NCBI GenBank assembly: GCA_007449985.2
Contig: VIIQ02000664.1
Span: forward strand, 248,001 to 312,000
DNA from: Desmodesmus armatus
Lineage: Eukaryota > Chlorophyta > Chlorophyceae > Sphaeropleales > Scenedesmaceae
Direction: 5' to 3'
DNA: 64,000 bases
In this document: positions 23,701 through 46,417 of the stretch, one piece after another
Layout of the letters: each line of letters begins with the position of its first letter
Position numbering within the stretch: position 1 is the first letter of the stretch
Translations under genes and position numbers: made by a program
Notes under the pieces: model-generated
Seen by the model: only the letters and a program-made list of their open reading frames with translations
Told to the model about the DNA's origin: nothing
The model's database searches: none

Positions 23701-25425
23701 CTGGCTTGTCGGCAGGACTGCTGTGAGTAGCTTCCTTTGCAAGCCTGCCGCCACTGCAGACATGGACATGCGCTTGGTGCATTGAAGTGCACATTCGGTC
23801 TTGCTGCCAGGCTGCCGGCAAAAGCTTTTGACACTGTATGTCTCTCAGATGCAGCAAGTCCCTGCTACACCACTCTACTTTGCTGGCAAGTAGGCGACCT
23901 TGCTAGCTGAGCATGCATGTCACATGCAGCATGTGTAGCGAGCCCCACGTGACGCTGCCAGTGCTGCTCCCCGCTGTCTGTCTTGCCTCACCCCCGCACC
24001 CGCAGCTTTCCCTCACGGTCATGTACACCCTAGGCTGGGGTCCTTCCATCCTGCTGTCGATCCTCTACGGACCCTTCGCCTTTTTTGCCCTGCTCGGCTA
24101 CCTGGCTGTCATGAAGCGCATTGTCATGCCCATAATGGAGGGAGAGTACCCCATCTTCAGGAGTGTCAAGTGCGCGAAGTGGCAGATGCTGGCCCTCAAT
24201 GCCCACATCTATCAGGACTTCAACCCTATGAAGGGATCTCTGGTGCGTGGCAGGGCAGCACAGTGGGGCAACCGGCAGTATGCAACTGTACCGCATCTTT
24301 GCCGCACAGCGCTTGAGTATGTACAGGTGAAGTGTGGGTTCGTGAGGGTACAGCTGCTGCACAAAGTTTGTGTGCCTTTGGGCGAGACCCAGGGGTACCC
24401 ACAATGCCATTCAGTGAGTCAGCAGTAGCTCACGGTGGCCAAGGGGAACCAGCAGCCATGCAACAGATGTGCCCGGTTGGCAGATGCCGCATACCCATAA
24501 CCCCATGCTGAAACTGTTGGCACCTGCGCTGTACTGATGTTTTTCCCGCCTTTTTCTGCCTGCTGTCCTGCAGTGGTACAACATGTACCTCCGTGCCATG
24601 GGTACCAAGGTCGGCAAGGGAGTTGCGTGCATGGGCGGTGTGGTGGCCGAGTACGAACAGGTCGACATCGGAGAAGGCACTGTTGTCAATGAGGGTAGCT
24701 TCCTCCTGACACACACTGTGGAGAATCGCTGTGCCAAGATCCGGCCCATCAGCATCGGCAAGCGTGTCACTGTGGGCTGCCTGTGTGCCGTGCTGCCGGA
24801 TGCTTCCATGAGTGACGGCTCCTCACTGGCTGACATGTCCCTGGTGAGTCATCGGCCTTAGTCATTGGTCTGAGTCAAACAATTTCGATAAGGTGACCCC
24901 CGTGGTTACTGGCTGTTGTTGCCAGCATTTGCATTGTGACGTGCTGAGCATGCAGTTGACACCAAGCCCACTGGGGGTTCCCCACCAAGGGGACCCAGCA
25001 TGCGGCATCTGAGGACATCTCACATTGGGCCCGGTGGCGCTGAAATTGAACAGCCTTCCATGCTCAGGCCTCACTACTTGCCTTGGTAAGGCTGGTAGTC
25101 AACAGACTTATACACTGCACTGACAACTGCGGCAGACATACCAGCTGCCAGGCCCTATGGCTGCTAGACTATAGCTGAGGCACTGCTGTGCCTGAGGTCA
25201 CACGTGACAAGTATCACAGCGACACAGGCACAGACTGACTGCCATGTTCCCAAATTTGAATCTTCACACTTGTTTTTACCCTGTGCTGAGCAGTACGATG
25301 TTCTGCCATGCTGTCTGTCATCCCCGCAGGTCATGAAGGGTGAGAGTGTGCCAGCGTACTGCCACTGGGCGGGGCTGCCAGCCTGTGCGGTACCCAAGGC
25401 CGGCAAGTCCTACCGCCGCAAGTGA
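14734..25425 (+). CDS. Pls/PosA-type membrane-bound single-module NRPS (polyamide synthetase-like)
   Basis: Sixteen exons: 14734-15000, 15341-15493, 16418-16616, 17009-17181, 17701-17901, 18294-18749, 19269-19911, 20267-20704, 20978-21150, 21509-21952, 22218-22357, 22761-22974, 23221-23593, 24006-24242, 24574-24843, 25330-25425 (about 1492 aa). Adenylation domain (about 1-560): [48 protein letters not shown]. Carrier domain near 600: FFQLGGSSL with the phosphopantetheine Ser. Then three TM pairs alternate with three left-handed beta-helix (hexapeptide, GAKIGKN-type) domains. This is the order known for epsilon-poly-lysine synthetase (about 1300 aa), which activates one amino acid and polymerises it at the membrane without a classical condensation domain. 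Two one-base frame losses (exons 6 and 10) interrupt the frame as assembled. The product is unknown. Confidence 0.9.
15957..16275 (+). repeat. Ghost copies of exon 2 end inside intron 2 of the Pls-like gene
   Basis: 15963-16009 matches the last 45 bases of exon 2 (15449-15493), including CACAGCAGACCTGCCCTGCC. The flank TATGCATGGTAGCACAGCA at about 15922 recurs at about 16195, followed by a weaker third copy of the exon end near 16221-16275. The copies have lost the GT donor or drifted, so they are probably not spliced. Confidence 0.65.
18404..18435 (+). other. Frame break 1 in the Pls-like gene
   Basis: Exon 6 reads [11 protein letters not shown] in one frame and [20 protein letters not shown] in the frame one base back. 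Both are expected parts of one adenylation domain. A stop at 18401-18403 in the second frame and the conserved GEPGEL limit the switch to this window, which contains CCCC at 18420-18423. One missing base explains it. No intron of normal size fits. Confidence 0.8.
19989..20010. repeat. 22-bp perfect palindrome in intron 7 of the Pls-like gene
   Basis: The arm AGCATCATGGT is followed directly by its reverse complement, centred on a KpnI-like GGTACC. It lies between exon 7 and exon 8. No repeat unit or gene boundary is attached to it. Confidence 0.85.
21558..21778 (+). other. Frame break 2 in the Pls-like gene
   Basis: Exon 10 starts in the frame giving [17 protein letters not shown] and ends in the frame one base back, giving [20 protein letters not shown], a required TM segment. 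The first frame stops at 21778-21780. A C5 run at 21677-21681 is the most likely site of a single missing base. Confidence 0.75.
22975..23220 (+). other. GC-AG intron (intron 12 of the Pls-like gene)
   Basis: Exon 12 ends in TTTGCAG followed by GCAAGT instead of GTAAGT, and exon 13 starts after CCCTTGCAG. Only this junction keeps the frame ([13 protein letters not shown]). The remaining donor bases match the consensus strongly, as is usual for GC donors. Confidence 0.8.
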
Positions 25426-28400
25426 AGCTAATCGGGTTCATGTGCCAAGGAAAGCTGTGTTTCAAAGTGAAGGTGCACAACTCACAGTGAAGCTGTGCAA
25501 CTCACAGTGAAGCTGCGCAAGTGAAGCTGCGCCAGCACAACCACAGCAACATGATGATGGGTAACCCCCAGGTCACTCAACATTGTGTCCATGCACTGTG
25601 TCATTGTCTTCTTTGTGCCCCGGAGGCAGCGGTGCTCAGCAGCGCCCAGCACTTGAACACTTGTCAAGCTTCGTGGCTGCATACGCAGGACACTGCTGCA
25701 CACATACTTGACCAGCTATACTTGTGTAGGTTCTGCTGAGCATGCCGTGCTGAGGTTGTGCTTGAAGCCTGGGGCTTTGTAGGTGTGGGGCAAGCATTTG
25801 GTAATATCATGACATCATTATGTGCTGTATCGGGGATTATCATGATCTTCAAATGATTCCTCCAAGCCATCGGTGGTGCCACTGGTGTCTCAAGCTTGTA
25901 CTGTGGCATATCACGGGGCCAGCAAGTGCTCTCCTGAGCCTTGCAACCCACACTTCCTTGGTTTTAGGCCGTTGATGCACCCGTTGTTTCTCATTTTTTG
26001 ACATAATGAGGCTCCTGCTCCACTTAGGGGTGTTCCAGGCGCAAAAATCAGGGGTGTGGGCTGAGCAGGACGGGGTTTGCAGGTGTGTTTCAGGTCGACG
26101 GTTGCTTCAGTGGGCTTGCCCAGCATTAGGCCCTGCCAGGTTGAAGTTGTGTGTGTGGCGGCTGTTCATCAATGCCAATCATTCACTGCCGATTCCGGTT
26201 TAGCCTTGTCCGACCTTGTGCCCGGCACACACTTCTGCTAGCAGCCAGAGCTGCATGCCTCCTGCTGCTTGCAGGAGTGCGTCCTGCGCTTGCATACAGA
26301 ATGACTGTTTGTGCAGTGGGTTGTCCTGATCCTGTGTTGTAAGTCTCACCACACCAGACGCTGGTGCGGCATACTGTTTCTGTAGTGACGTCTTGCTGCA
26401 TGGCATATGCATTCTATGCGGCACAGAGCTGCTGATCGTTGCGGCTGGCAAGTCAGATATATGCACTGCCGTGAAAAGTTGCACACAAGTTGCGCTGCGT
26501 GGGAAGCACTGCCAGTTCTAGGCTGTCAGCATGGCTGGGATACAATCAATTTGATTGGGGCTACAAGTTGGCGGGAGCAAGGGGCGGCCCTGTTGCTGTA
26601 CAACTCTGGTTTGCCCCGACAGCATGACAGTGTGTGTGGTGTACGATCAGGGTGTGCGCCACACAACCAGCTCCAGCTTGGGGGGTTTGTGTGGTGACAC
26701 GGGAAGGTTGGTCAAGGTGTTTCGGGTTGCAGTGGCAGCCTGTATGACCTGTGTCAGCCGTTCGCAACCAGCATGGTGTGCCACAAGCAACTTGCAGGAA
26801 TGCTGCATGCGGCCAGTGCTGCGCACCATTCCTGACACCACTTGCATTGTGTAAGTATGCTGCATCGTAAGTAAGGGGTTGTGGCATCGTGTTTGCATCA
26901 AGTTCTGTCGTGTTGGTGTGTTGATTGCTTGTTTGATTCCCGGATGGTGTGTGTTTGATATGTGTTGGCTCCAAGAGCCTTTCAGGCGTTGTTTTGACGT
27001 CACTTGGCACAGTGCCACGGATGCGGTTTTAGATGGGTAAAACTGAGCATCACACATCTCAGCACATCCCTGGTGTCAGCCATCTTGACAGCCAGCTGAG
27101 AGGCACAGAATATTCGCAGAGTGACGACGCTGTGGACACAGTTACCATCTGTCAGTAAGCTAAACGCAAGTGATTGATGACTGAAGATATATGTACCTCC
27201 TGCACTACCACCACACCTTGCCAACATTGACGGTAACAGAAAAGCAAGGAAGTACGCCGGCTGCAACTCACAACTTGCCAGGCACTCACTTGCCCCACAA
27301 AATCCATCTCGAGTCGAAAAAAACTGTGATAAACATCACAGACAGCAGTCGCCACATCCGCGCAGGCAGCACACAAGGCATGCTCTGCATCCCATGCTGC
27401 CCAGACTGATGGATGCAGCCAATGGTTTGCAGCCCCAGACCCTACGCCCCAAGGGGTGATGCTGCCCTGCCATTTCTCCTGACACCGGCTGATGTAACCC
27501 TTAACAGAAACATGGATTGTGTTTGCTGTTCAGAACCTGGCACACAAAACCACAACCACCGTATGCCATCACAACATGACAGATATACACACAACCCTGC
27601 AGAGGTGGTTGATAACGGGGCCGGTGTACTGGAAAACCAAACAACGCGGCACAACTTGCAAAGCTTGTGACGCCATTTACAGCAATACCCCATTGTTTGT
27701 GAAGCGCCCACCCTACGCGGGCTGCAAAGTGCTGCCTGCAAAAAGCACGCATGCACCACACGAGCAAACAGTGTGTGCCTTGGGCCAGCAAGCTGCTGCT
27801 GCAGCAGCCACAAGGCATGCTCTGACAGCCCTGAAAAGAAAACCCCACGTGGCGATCGCATGATTTGAAGCACTTGTATGCGCCACACCCCACCCAACGA
27901 GCAGCCTATGCACATGTGCCCTCAGAGCAGCCGTACACGAGCGTGTCTGGAACACATCCCACCACCCCATTGACTGCTGTACCAACCGTCTCCTGCCGAC
28001 ACCGACGAACAGGTCATAAGATAGCCAACAGACGACAACGCCACGACGCACAACCCAACAGGCCCCACTCCCTAGTGTGTGGAACCTACTGCTCGTGCGT
28101 GGCCTGCACAGAGGCCTCAGTGTGGGCTGCTGGTTATGTGCATCAGTGCAGCAAAACACAACAACGGCATCACCGCGCCTGCAACAGCAGCACCCAGATC
28201 ACTCGCGCTACTGTCACACTGGTCCAAAGGTAGCAAACCTGCACCTATCTGCAGCCTGGGAACACATCCTGAACCAAAGCATGTGCTTGCAGAGGCGAAC
28301 GGCTGCTGCTGTATCATTTCATCCATTGCACACCCACACACAAGCCGCTGCAGCATCACAGCGGACATGCCCACACAAAGAACACAAACCAGCGCTCAGT

Positions 28401-28756
28401 CTGCTTATCGTCACAAAGCATACTTCACAGTGTTGCCACGAGTGTACTGTTGTACATGCCTGTACCTTGACTCATCCTGCTGCTGTTGCGCTGGCATCGG
28501 ATACAGACCGCGCCAGGCAGGATGGCAGGCACACCTGTTGCGCATGTCCTGCAATGTTTGTGGGCGACTACCTACCACACTCCCTACACCAAAAGCCCTC
28601 GAAATACCCACCAGCACACCCCAGCAGTCTGGTACTGCGCTTGCACCGCTGCCGGAACTACCCAAGCTCCCAAACGGGCGTTCACAACCCCGCGATGCAC
28701 ACGCGCAGCGACAGCACCAACAACCGCAGAGCACAGCACGCCACAGCATGACACGC
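25426..28756. other. Intergenic, convergent between Pls-like gene and PKG
   Basis: No gene is supported in these 3.3 kb. The longest open frames (for example 28079-28951, +) overlap the PKG last exon antisense or lack any domain. Short direct repeats (about 25450-25525, CTCACAGTGAAGCTG and variants) follow the synthetase stop. The region probably holds both 3' UTRs. Confidence 0.5.
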
Positions 28757-39660
<10,904 letters not shown>

Positions 39661-40049
39661 CTGTTGCCCCCCCTTGTCGCCACGCCTTAGGCGCAGCAGC
39701 TGGCTTAGCTTGCCAATCTTGCCTACGTGTGTTAAAGACACAGCTGCAAAATACAAATCACCAGAAGGCCTCACCAGGAGGTCCGATCACACGCGATCAC
39801 AAGCTGAGAACAGCATTCATGAGCCAACAATGTCACAGATTGCATAGCGAAACGCAAACAAGTTTCTCTGGTGATAGGGCGCGATACCGGACGAACGTTA
39901 AAAATTACACATTGGTCACGTCCAGTCTGTTGGCTTGTAACACTAGTGCCATTCGATACGCTTATGTGCATACCTCTGGCTTGCCTGGTTTCGCCCCGAC
40001 ACCACTGCGTGCAAAGAACTTTGCTCTCCAGATCACTTGTTGTGGCACC
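39661..40049. promoter_or_regulatory. Shared divergent promoter region of PKG and DENR
   Basis: The two start codons face away from each other with 389 bases between them, so both promoters must lie here or overlap. The right half is AT-richer than its surroundings. No TATA box or known motif is certain. Confidence 0.55.
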
Positions 40050-41092
40050 ATGGCAGAAGTTGAGGCACCGCCCGCCCCACCAGCGCCTGCCGTTGTCCAG
40101 TATGATCCTCTCACAGGTGTGCCTTCAGAGTTCAATGAGTATCTGCCCCCAGACACAGCAGAGTACAAAAAGTGGAAGGCGGCACAAGACGGTCCAGAGG
40201 CCCTGGCAGCACTCACCCTCAAAGACAAGGAGGGCAATGAGATAGAAAAGAAGCTACCAGGCGGCAAGGTCAAGAAGAAGCAGAAGGCACAGATAGTGCT
40301 GGAGTCCCACACGCGCAACAAGAAGAAGTGTGTGACAACAGTGACCGGTCTCGACGGCTTTGGCGTCAAGCTAGCAGATGCAGCAAAACTGTTTGGCAAG
40401 AAGTTTGCCTGTGGAGCCTCAGTGGTCAAGGATGCAACGGGCTTGCAGCAGATAGACATGCAGGTGAGGGGGCAACAGCACCAGCTCATGCTTCGCAAAC
40501 GTCAAGCAGACCAGCTGCTTGTAAGTGCATGGCACTGGCAGTGCCAGCTGCGAGGCATGCTGGCTCACAGGAAGCAGAGTTTGAGGCAGCAGCAGGAGCA
40601 GCAGTGCTTCATAAGGGGCTGCTAGTGTGGGCTTGCGCCCTGATGCATTGCTGCCAAGCAACTGCCATGCCCCGTATTTCACAGTCCCGTAGCAGCTGCT
40701 GCACCATAGGGGGTTGGCGTTGCACGCCTGTCAACTGCCCTCTACCTTACCATCCCATTGACAGGGCTGTTGCTGTCCGCAAGTATTTTGAATTGGTTGC
40801 ACTGATCAGTATGTACGCCCTGGCGCAACCTCCCGCCGCCCTGTGTTCAGATGCGCATCGTAAGTTACTCTTCCTGCCTGGTGCCTTTGCCCTCCTGCTG
40901 CCGCTGCTGCTGCTGCTGCCATTGCTGCTGCCGCCACGGCTGCTGCTGTTGTTGCAGGGAGAGTTTGTAGACAAGCTGGCAGACCTTATCATGAAGACGT
41001 ATGGGGCCAGCAACAGCATTGCAAAGGGCGACATCTACTTCATCCAGGACAAGAAGAAGCAGGCATACTACGATGATGACAGCGACGAATAG
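40050..41092 (+). CDS. DENR: Density-regulated protein DENR (SUI1-domain translation factor)
   Basis: Two exons, 40050-40463 and 40958-41092, joined in phase 0, encode 182 aa. The ATG sits in CACCATGG. The C-terminal half is a SUI1/eIF1-like domain: RNKKKCVTTVTGLDGFGVKL, then LFGKKFACGASVVKD, KGDIYFIQD and an acidic end DDDSDE. DENR works with MCT-1 on the 40S ribosomal subunit in recycling and re-initiation. The N-terminal part aligns with the zinc-binding start of DENR (VVQYDPLTGVPSEFNEYLPP), but all four zinc-ligand cysteines of the animal and yeast proteins are replaced here (by D, T, N and Y). The length is close to the family's usual about 190-200 aa. It is divergent from PKG. Confidence 0.93.
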
Positions 41093-42640
41093 ATAGCTGC
41101 AGTAGTACTGCAGCTGGCTGGTCGTGGCTACTGTCTAGATGGCTACTCGCAGCTGGCTGGTGCTGTGTAGTAGGCACGGTATGCGCAGCAGTGGCGAGCA
41201 GCGCGGCACACAGCACCAGTGTGTCTGTGTGCAGCAGTGGCAAGCAGCAATGCGAACGGCGCGAGTACACAGCAGTGGTGCACACAGCGCGTGCGCAGCA
41301 GGAGCAAGCAGCAGCAGTGCGCACAGTGTGTGCAGCTGTGGCAAGCCGCGGTGCACACCATGCACAGCAGGGGCCAAGGTCTCCGCACAGCACTTGTGCT
41401 TGTCAGTTGCAAGGTTGATGCGGGTGCAGGAACAGCTGCTGTTGGGCCACAAGACAGTCAGGCAGTGCGCCAGCTCAGCTGACAGTTGCTGGCACCTTCA
41501 GCGGTTCCTAGCACGTACAACAGTCAGTGGATGCGCTGTAGTAGCTGCGCAACGGCAGCAACTTGGCTGTTGCATCGGGGTGAGCGCTTTGCATGCAGCG
41601 GCGGCTTTTCTGCCGTTCTGTGTTGCTTGGGGTGCAGCACACAATGCTGTTAGCGTGTTGCTGTATGGCAGTCGCCACCGCCAGTGTTTTCATTTCCAGC
41701 CTACTGGGCTGTGCAGCTTAGAGCTGTGTGTTGCCGTGCGGCTTGGCCAGCTTAGGCCAGCTGCATGGCATCGGCTGCTGGGTACAGTGGGTGACTATTT
41801 GCCAGCACGCTATCGCTGCTGTGTATGAACCCTCTGACCGGCAAGCTCCTGCTGCTGTCAGCAACTTGCCGTGTGTCAGTGCCTCAACATGCGACCGGTG
41901 GCTGTGTCCTCAGCAGGCTGATGCACCACCACTGTCTCGCAGGTGTGCGGTTTTATATGGTCTGTGAAAGGGTTTTGTGTTGGGCCCTCTGCCCAGGTCC
42001 CTTTGCCGACTTGTAAGATAGCCAGAGGTTGGGGTTTGCAAGTGTGCTTTCTTGTGTTGCTTCACTGACATTGGCATGTGACGAGGTCTGCACGTGGTGG
42101 TGACGTCTGTTTCCTTTCTTGAGGCTGAATCCCTATGGAAGCAAGAAGCAGTGCTGCAGCTAGTATGTCAAGACTGTGCAAGCTTCAAACAACTGGGGTG
42201 CAGACGAGGGCAGTGGCAGCCAATGACACGCACCACCATCAGCTTTCTTGTCCGGTTCAGGAAGCTGGCAGTTGCAAGTACAGTGGCAGGGTACAAGCAA
42301 ATAGGCTGGGCAGTGCAGCATAGCATAGCACTCTAAATGGAAGCATTCAAGCAGCGTGAAACACCAGCAACCAGGAATGATACAAGCATCGTCCACTTCA
42401 TCCATTACCGTGATCATCATGACTTTACCAGTGCACCATGCTGTGATCACCCTACACAAAGCCCACTAAGTGGGCTAAGAAGGCCGCATACTACAAAGTG
42501 GGCAAGTTACTGCATGCATAACTCAGCAGCACGCGCACACAGTGGCATGATAGTGAGGCTTTCACTCCGCATCCCCTCTCCTGTATGACAAACAGCCATA
42601 CGTTGATACCAAACCCCAGCACCAGCCAGCAGGGAACAGG
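41093..42640. other. DENR 3' UTR and intergenic sequence
   Basis: No gene is supported. From about 41185 to 41350 an irregular repeat of a GCAGTGGCAAGCAGCA-like unit (GCAGTGGCGAGCAGCG, GCAGTGGCAAGCAGCA, GCAGCTGTGGCAAGCCGC) suggests slippage in the 3' UTR. The rest shows nothing recognisable. Confidence 0.4.
42012..42016 (+). terminator. Candidate TGTAA polyadenylation signal for DENR
   Basis: First TGTAA after the DENR stop codon, about 920 bases downstream. A long 3' UTR is common in chlorophytes, but the assignment rests on position only. Confidence 0.3.
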
Positions 42641-44249
42641 CTACACACTACCGGTTGATGCCGTCACAGCTGCTGCTGCTGCCTGCACAGCCTTGCAGAC
42701 AGGCTTGTGCAGGCCCCAGTGCTGCTTCTGACAGCTGCGCTGGCAGTAGAATGCCAGGTGGCATCCCGAGCACCTGCACGCCTTGCCAGACACACCCTGC
42801 TGCTCGCTGACACCCGCCAAGCTGCTGCACATGGGGTTGTTGCAGGCTGCAGCTGTCGGCAGGGTGCTGAGGGCCTGACCAGCTGCCTGCAGCTGCTGCA
42901 GGAACGCCTTGACTGGGGGCTGAACAGCAGGGCTGTTGCTGTCATCTCAGGGCATCCCCGTGCACCTTCACAGGGAGAGACTGCAGCCTCCAAAGCCTGT
43001 TCTTCTGTGAGACCAAACCCCAAGAGTAGCCTCAGCACCGTTCCGAAATCCAGGGCAACCCCGCCACTGGGGTCGAGGGATTCAAGGCCTGATGCCGTTG
43101 CTATGTTCCATGCATCGCCCCTGAAGAAGACAGGTGCGGCTGCTGCTGCTGCCTCTGCTAGCGCCCAAGTGCTGCCCTGCACTGCTTCCAGGTCGAGCCC
43201 TATGCTGCTGCAGTGCTGCGCAAGCAGCAACCCAGCGCCCTGCAGCAGCTGCTGCTCCTGCGGAGAGACCTCCAGAGCTGTGACAACTTTCTCGTATTCA
43301 TAACTGCTGTAGCCTAAGCGTTCCTTAGCTTCAGCAGCCTCCAGCTGCACAGGCTTCTGCTGCGGCAGCTGCTGCTGTGTGCGGCCTGCCGCAGCAGCCA
43401 GCAGCGCTGCAATCCACATGCTGCACTGTGGAAGGATGAGTGCGCCCAGCTCACACATGCTGCGCATGGCCGTGCCCACCCTTGCCCGGTCTTGGGGCTG
43501 CTGTGGCGGGCCGCTGCCGGTTGCTGATGCTGCAGACCGCTGCTGCAAAGTGCTGGACACCTTTTGAGAGGCTTGCAGGCAGCAGCGGCCTAGCAGAGAC
43601 AGCCAGGACAGGACAGCCTCGGCATTGCTGTTGCCAGCGCTTCCAGCTGCTTCCTGGGCCATTGATGCTGCTGCTGCTGCCATCCCTGCGCCTGCATTAT
43701 TGCTGCCTGCTGCTGCAGAAGCTCCTGCTGCAGCATGGCTGCTGGAGCGAACCGGCTGCTGAGGCAGCAGCCGACTCAGCGCACTCCAGGCTGTGCAGAA
43801 GATGCCCTTGTAAGCCTGAGTGACCTGTATAAGCTGCTTGCTGCCCTGGGCACTGGGACACACCTTGGCAGCTGTGCACAGCACACCCAGCAGCTGCTGC
43901 TGCACTGCCGGCAGCTCCTCTGCGGGTGTGTTGTCCACCACCCACTGCAGCAGCGAAGGCTGTGCTGACAGTGCATCCTCATCATCATTATCCTGCCCTT
44001 CTTGCTTTGAGTACATCCAACCATACTCAGCGTGTGCTGCTGGGGACACCAGCAGGAAGATGGCCAGCCATGCAGAGCCTCCTGGGACCTCGCCAGCAAT
44101 TTCACCAAAGGTCTTGAACAGCTGTCAGGTCTCTGCCTGCACCTCGCGGTGGCTGGGGCCCCACTGCGCTTCAAACCGCATGCCCTGTTCCAACGCTGCA
44201 GCCATGCGCAGCAGCAGTGGCAGCCAGGTTGCTGCCAGGCTGTTGCCCT

Positions 44250-44284
<35 letters not shown>

Positions 44285-46417
44285 TGCTTATTGTGGCGAT
44301 TGCTGTTGCTATTGCTGCCGCTGCTGCTAGTACTTGACTCACTGGTGGGTTTGCTTGCTGCCTGCCCCACGACAGCCTGTGTGGCAGTTGGCACCAGCAC
44401 AGCGATGACGCTGCACAGCACAGAAGCTGCTGCAGCAGCGCTGAATTCTGGGGTGGGCTCATCAGGCTGAGAGTTGCAGCTGTGGAAGCTGCAGCTGCTG
44501 CTGCTGCGGCTGAGAACAGTATTGCTGCTGTCGCTGCCAGGCTGTGCTGCCTGCATGACGGCCAGCAGTAGGTGTGTGAGCAGCTGCAGCACCTCATGCA
44601 ACGCGGAGGTAAACAGGCTGTCAGATGTAGCTGCTGCCGCTGCTGCTGCTGTGGTGCCACCAGCAGCAGCAATGCTGCCCCCTGTGCTGGCATTCAACTC
44701 CTGCAACTCCCTCCCAAACTGCAGCAGCTGCAACATGGCAACGCTGGCGCGCAGTGTTTCAAACAGCGGCCGCGTGCCACCGAATGACCCCACACGCTGC
44801 TGGTGCAGCTCCCTGCGCAGCATCAGAGCAGGCAGCAGCAGGAACTGCTGCACCGCTGCATCAATCCCGGGCGGAGCGCGGCCCCTGCTCCTGCTGGGCG
44901 GAGCAGTGCTGAGGCTGCGCAAGCGCCTTTTCAGGCCAGCAGCTGACACGAGGCACACTGGCAGCGTGAGCGAGTAGATGCTCAGGCGTGGCTGCCGTGC
45001 TTTCCACAGCGGAGCAAGCCAGAGGAACCCCTTGCTGTTGCACCCCAGGGTATCCAGCAGCTGCTGCTGCAGGGGAGGCAACAGGCCCTGCCCAGACTCG
45101 AGGCTGGCCTCTCGCGCACGCAGCTGCCTCCAAGACTCTGCAGGAAGATTATCATCAGGGGCCATTCCAGCTTTCATGTACACCAGAGGGTAAGGATTGG
45201 TCAAATCAGGCACGACAGGGTTGCTGGCTGCGCTTGCTGCAATGCTGTCTGCGTCGTGCTGACCGTATGTGTCTGCACTGCAGTGAGGGTGGCCACCAAT
45301 GCTGATAGCAGCTCAGGCGAAGCCAGTAGCTCCTGCGCGTTAGGCGGCAGGTTGCTGGTTGCTGCTTCTGCTACTGCAGAAGACCCCCAGTGGTGACTGA
45401 CGTCCCCAACTGTGCGCATCAGGGCTGTACACGTGTCTAGCGCCTCCCTGCCCAACTCCACTAGCGCTGGGGGAGGTGTGCTGCTGCTAGAGCTGTGCAA
45501 CTCGCCTGCTTGCCTGCACACATACTGCAGGCTGCTGAGCGCTAGCTGAGCAGCAGGCATGAGAATAGGTGCGACGGCTGCTGAGCCCAGCGCACCCAGC
45601 GACCCCGGCCACATCTCCAGTAGTGCAGTACAGGCATCCAGCAGGTCTCCTGGCAGTGGGTGCTGTCCTGCATCTGCGTGGCCCTCCTTCGTGGCCTGGG
45701 CCAAGTCCCCATCACAGAACTCACAGGACACTCCACACCAGCCCAGAGGCGTGAGATGCTGCAGCTGCTGCTGCGCTGCCTTGCACGCGGCTGGGAGCTG
45801 CTGCAGCAGCCCTGACGCTGCTATCTGTGTGCTGAGTGTAAGGAAGATGGGATCATTTGGGCTGCTGTGGTACTGTATGTCCTTGAGCAGCTTGCTCAAG
45901 TGGTGCAGCAGCTGCAGCGTCTGATGGAAGGTGAAGGGGATGGGGAGTAGCAGGGCGACTGCCTTGCACAGGTGCAGTGGGATCTGCATGCAGGGAGTGG
46001 ACAACACAGTGATTGGGGACAGCTGGGGTTAGCAGAGAACAGAGAGCACAAGCCACAAGTCAGTGACTCTGCTCTGCCGCTGCTTTTGATGGTATGTGCT
46101 TGCACAGCAATGCGATGGAGTGCAGCATGCCTGGCTATTCAAACATAGCTGTGATCTGGCTCTGCACATACCTGCAGTTGGTTCACAATCAGTCCGAGCA
46201 CAGGTTGCAGCTGCAGCTTGTGATCCAAGCTCATGGCGGTACTTTCCGACATGTTGTACTCAGCACACGTGCAGTCCACCTCCGCTTGTGAAACCAAGTA
46301 GTGCAGGGCATCCTTTGACAGGTGCTTGTGGGCTACTGCAGCTGGGATGACCTTCAGGGTCTTGAGGGCAACCCTCCACTTGGCACTGAGGGCAGCATGC
46401 TGCGCTGCTGCAGCCAT
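42641..46417 (-). pseudogene. MYND zinc-finger protein, copy A (broken)
   Basis: Exon 1 is 46417-46172 (82 codons from MAAAAQHAALSAKWRVALK) and exon 2 starts at 45983; both borders match copy B. Compared with copy B the frame is broken three times: a 5-base insertion (repeat of TGCAG) near 45273-45284, a TGA at 44127-44125 where copy B has TCC, and a G5/C5 run at 42915-42919 where copy B has six. The C-terminal MYND finger (CRCSGCHLAFYCQRSCQKQH) is therefore in another frame, ending at 42641. Most of the protein is an alpha-helical, Leu/Ala/Ser-rich region typical of the large MYND-protein families of chlorophytes, whose function is unknown. It may be a pseudogene or partly a victim of sequence error. 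Confidence 0.75.

Noticed and set aside
14734..25425. Bacterial contamination as the source of the synthetase
   Set aside because: It has 15 spliceosomal-type introns with the same border style and repeat content as the neighbouring algal genes.
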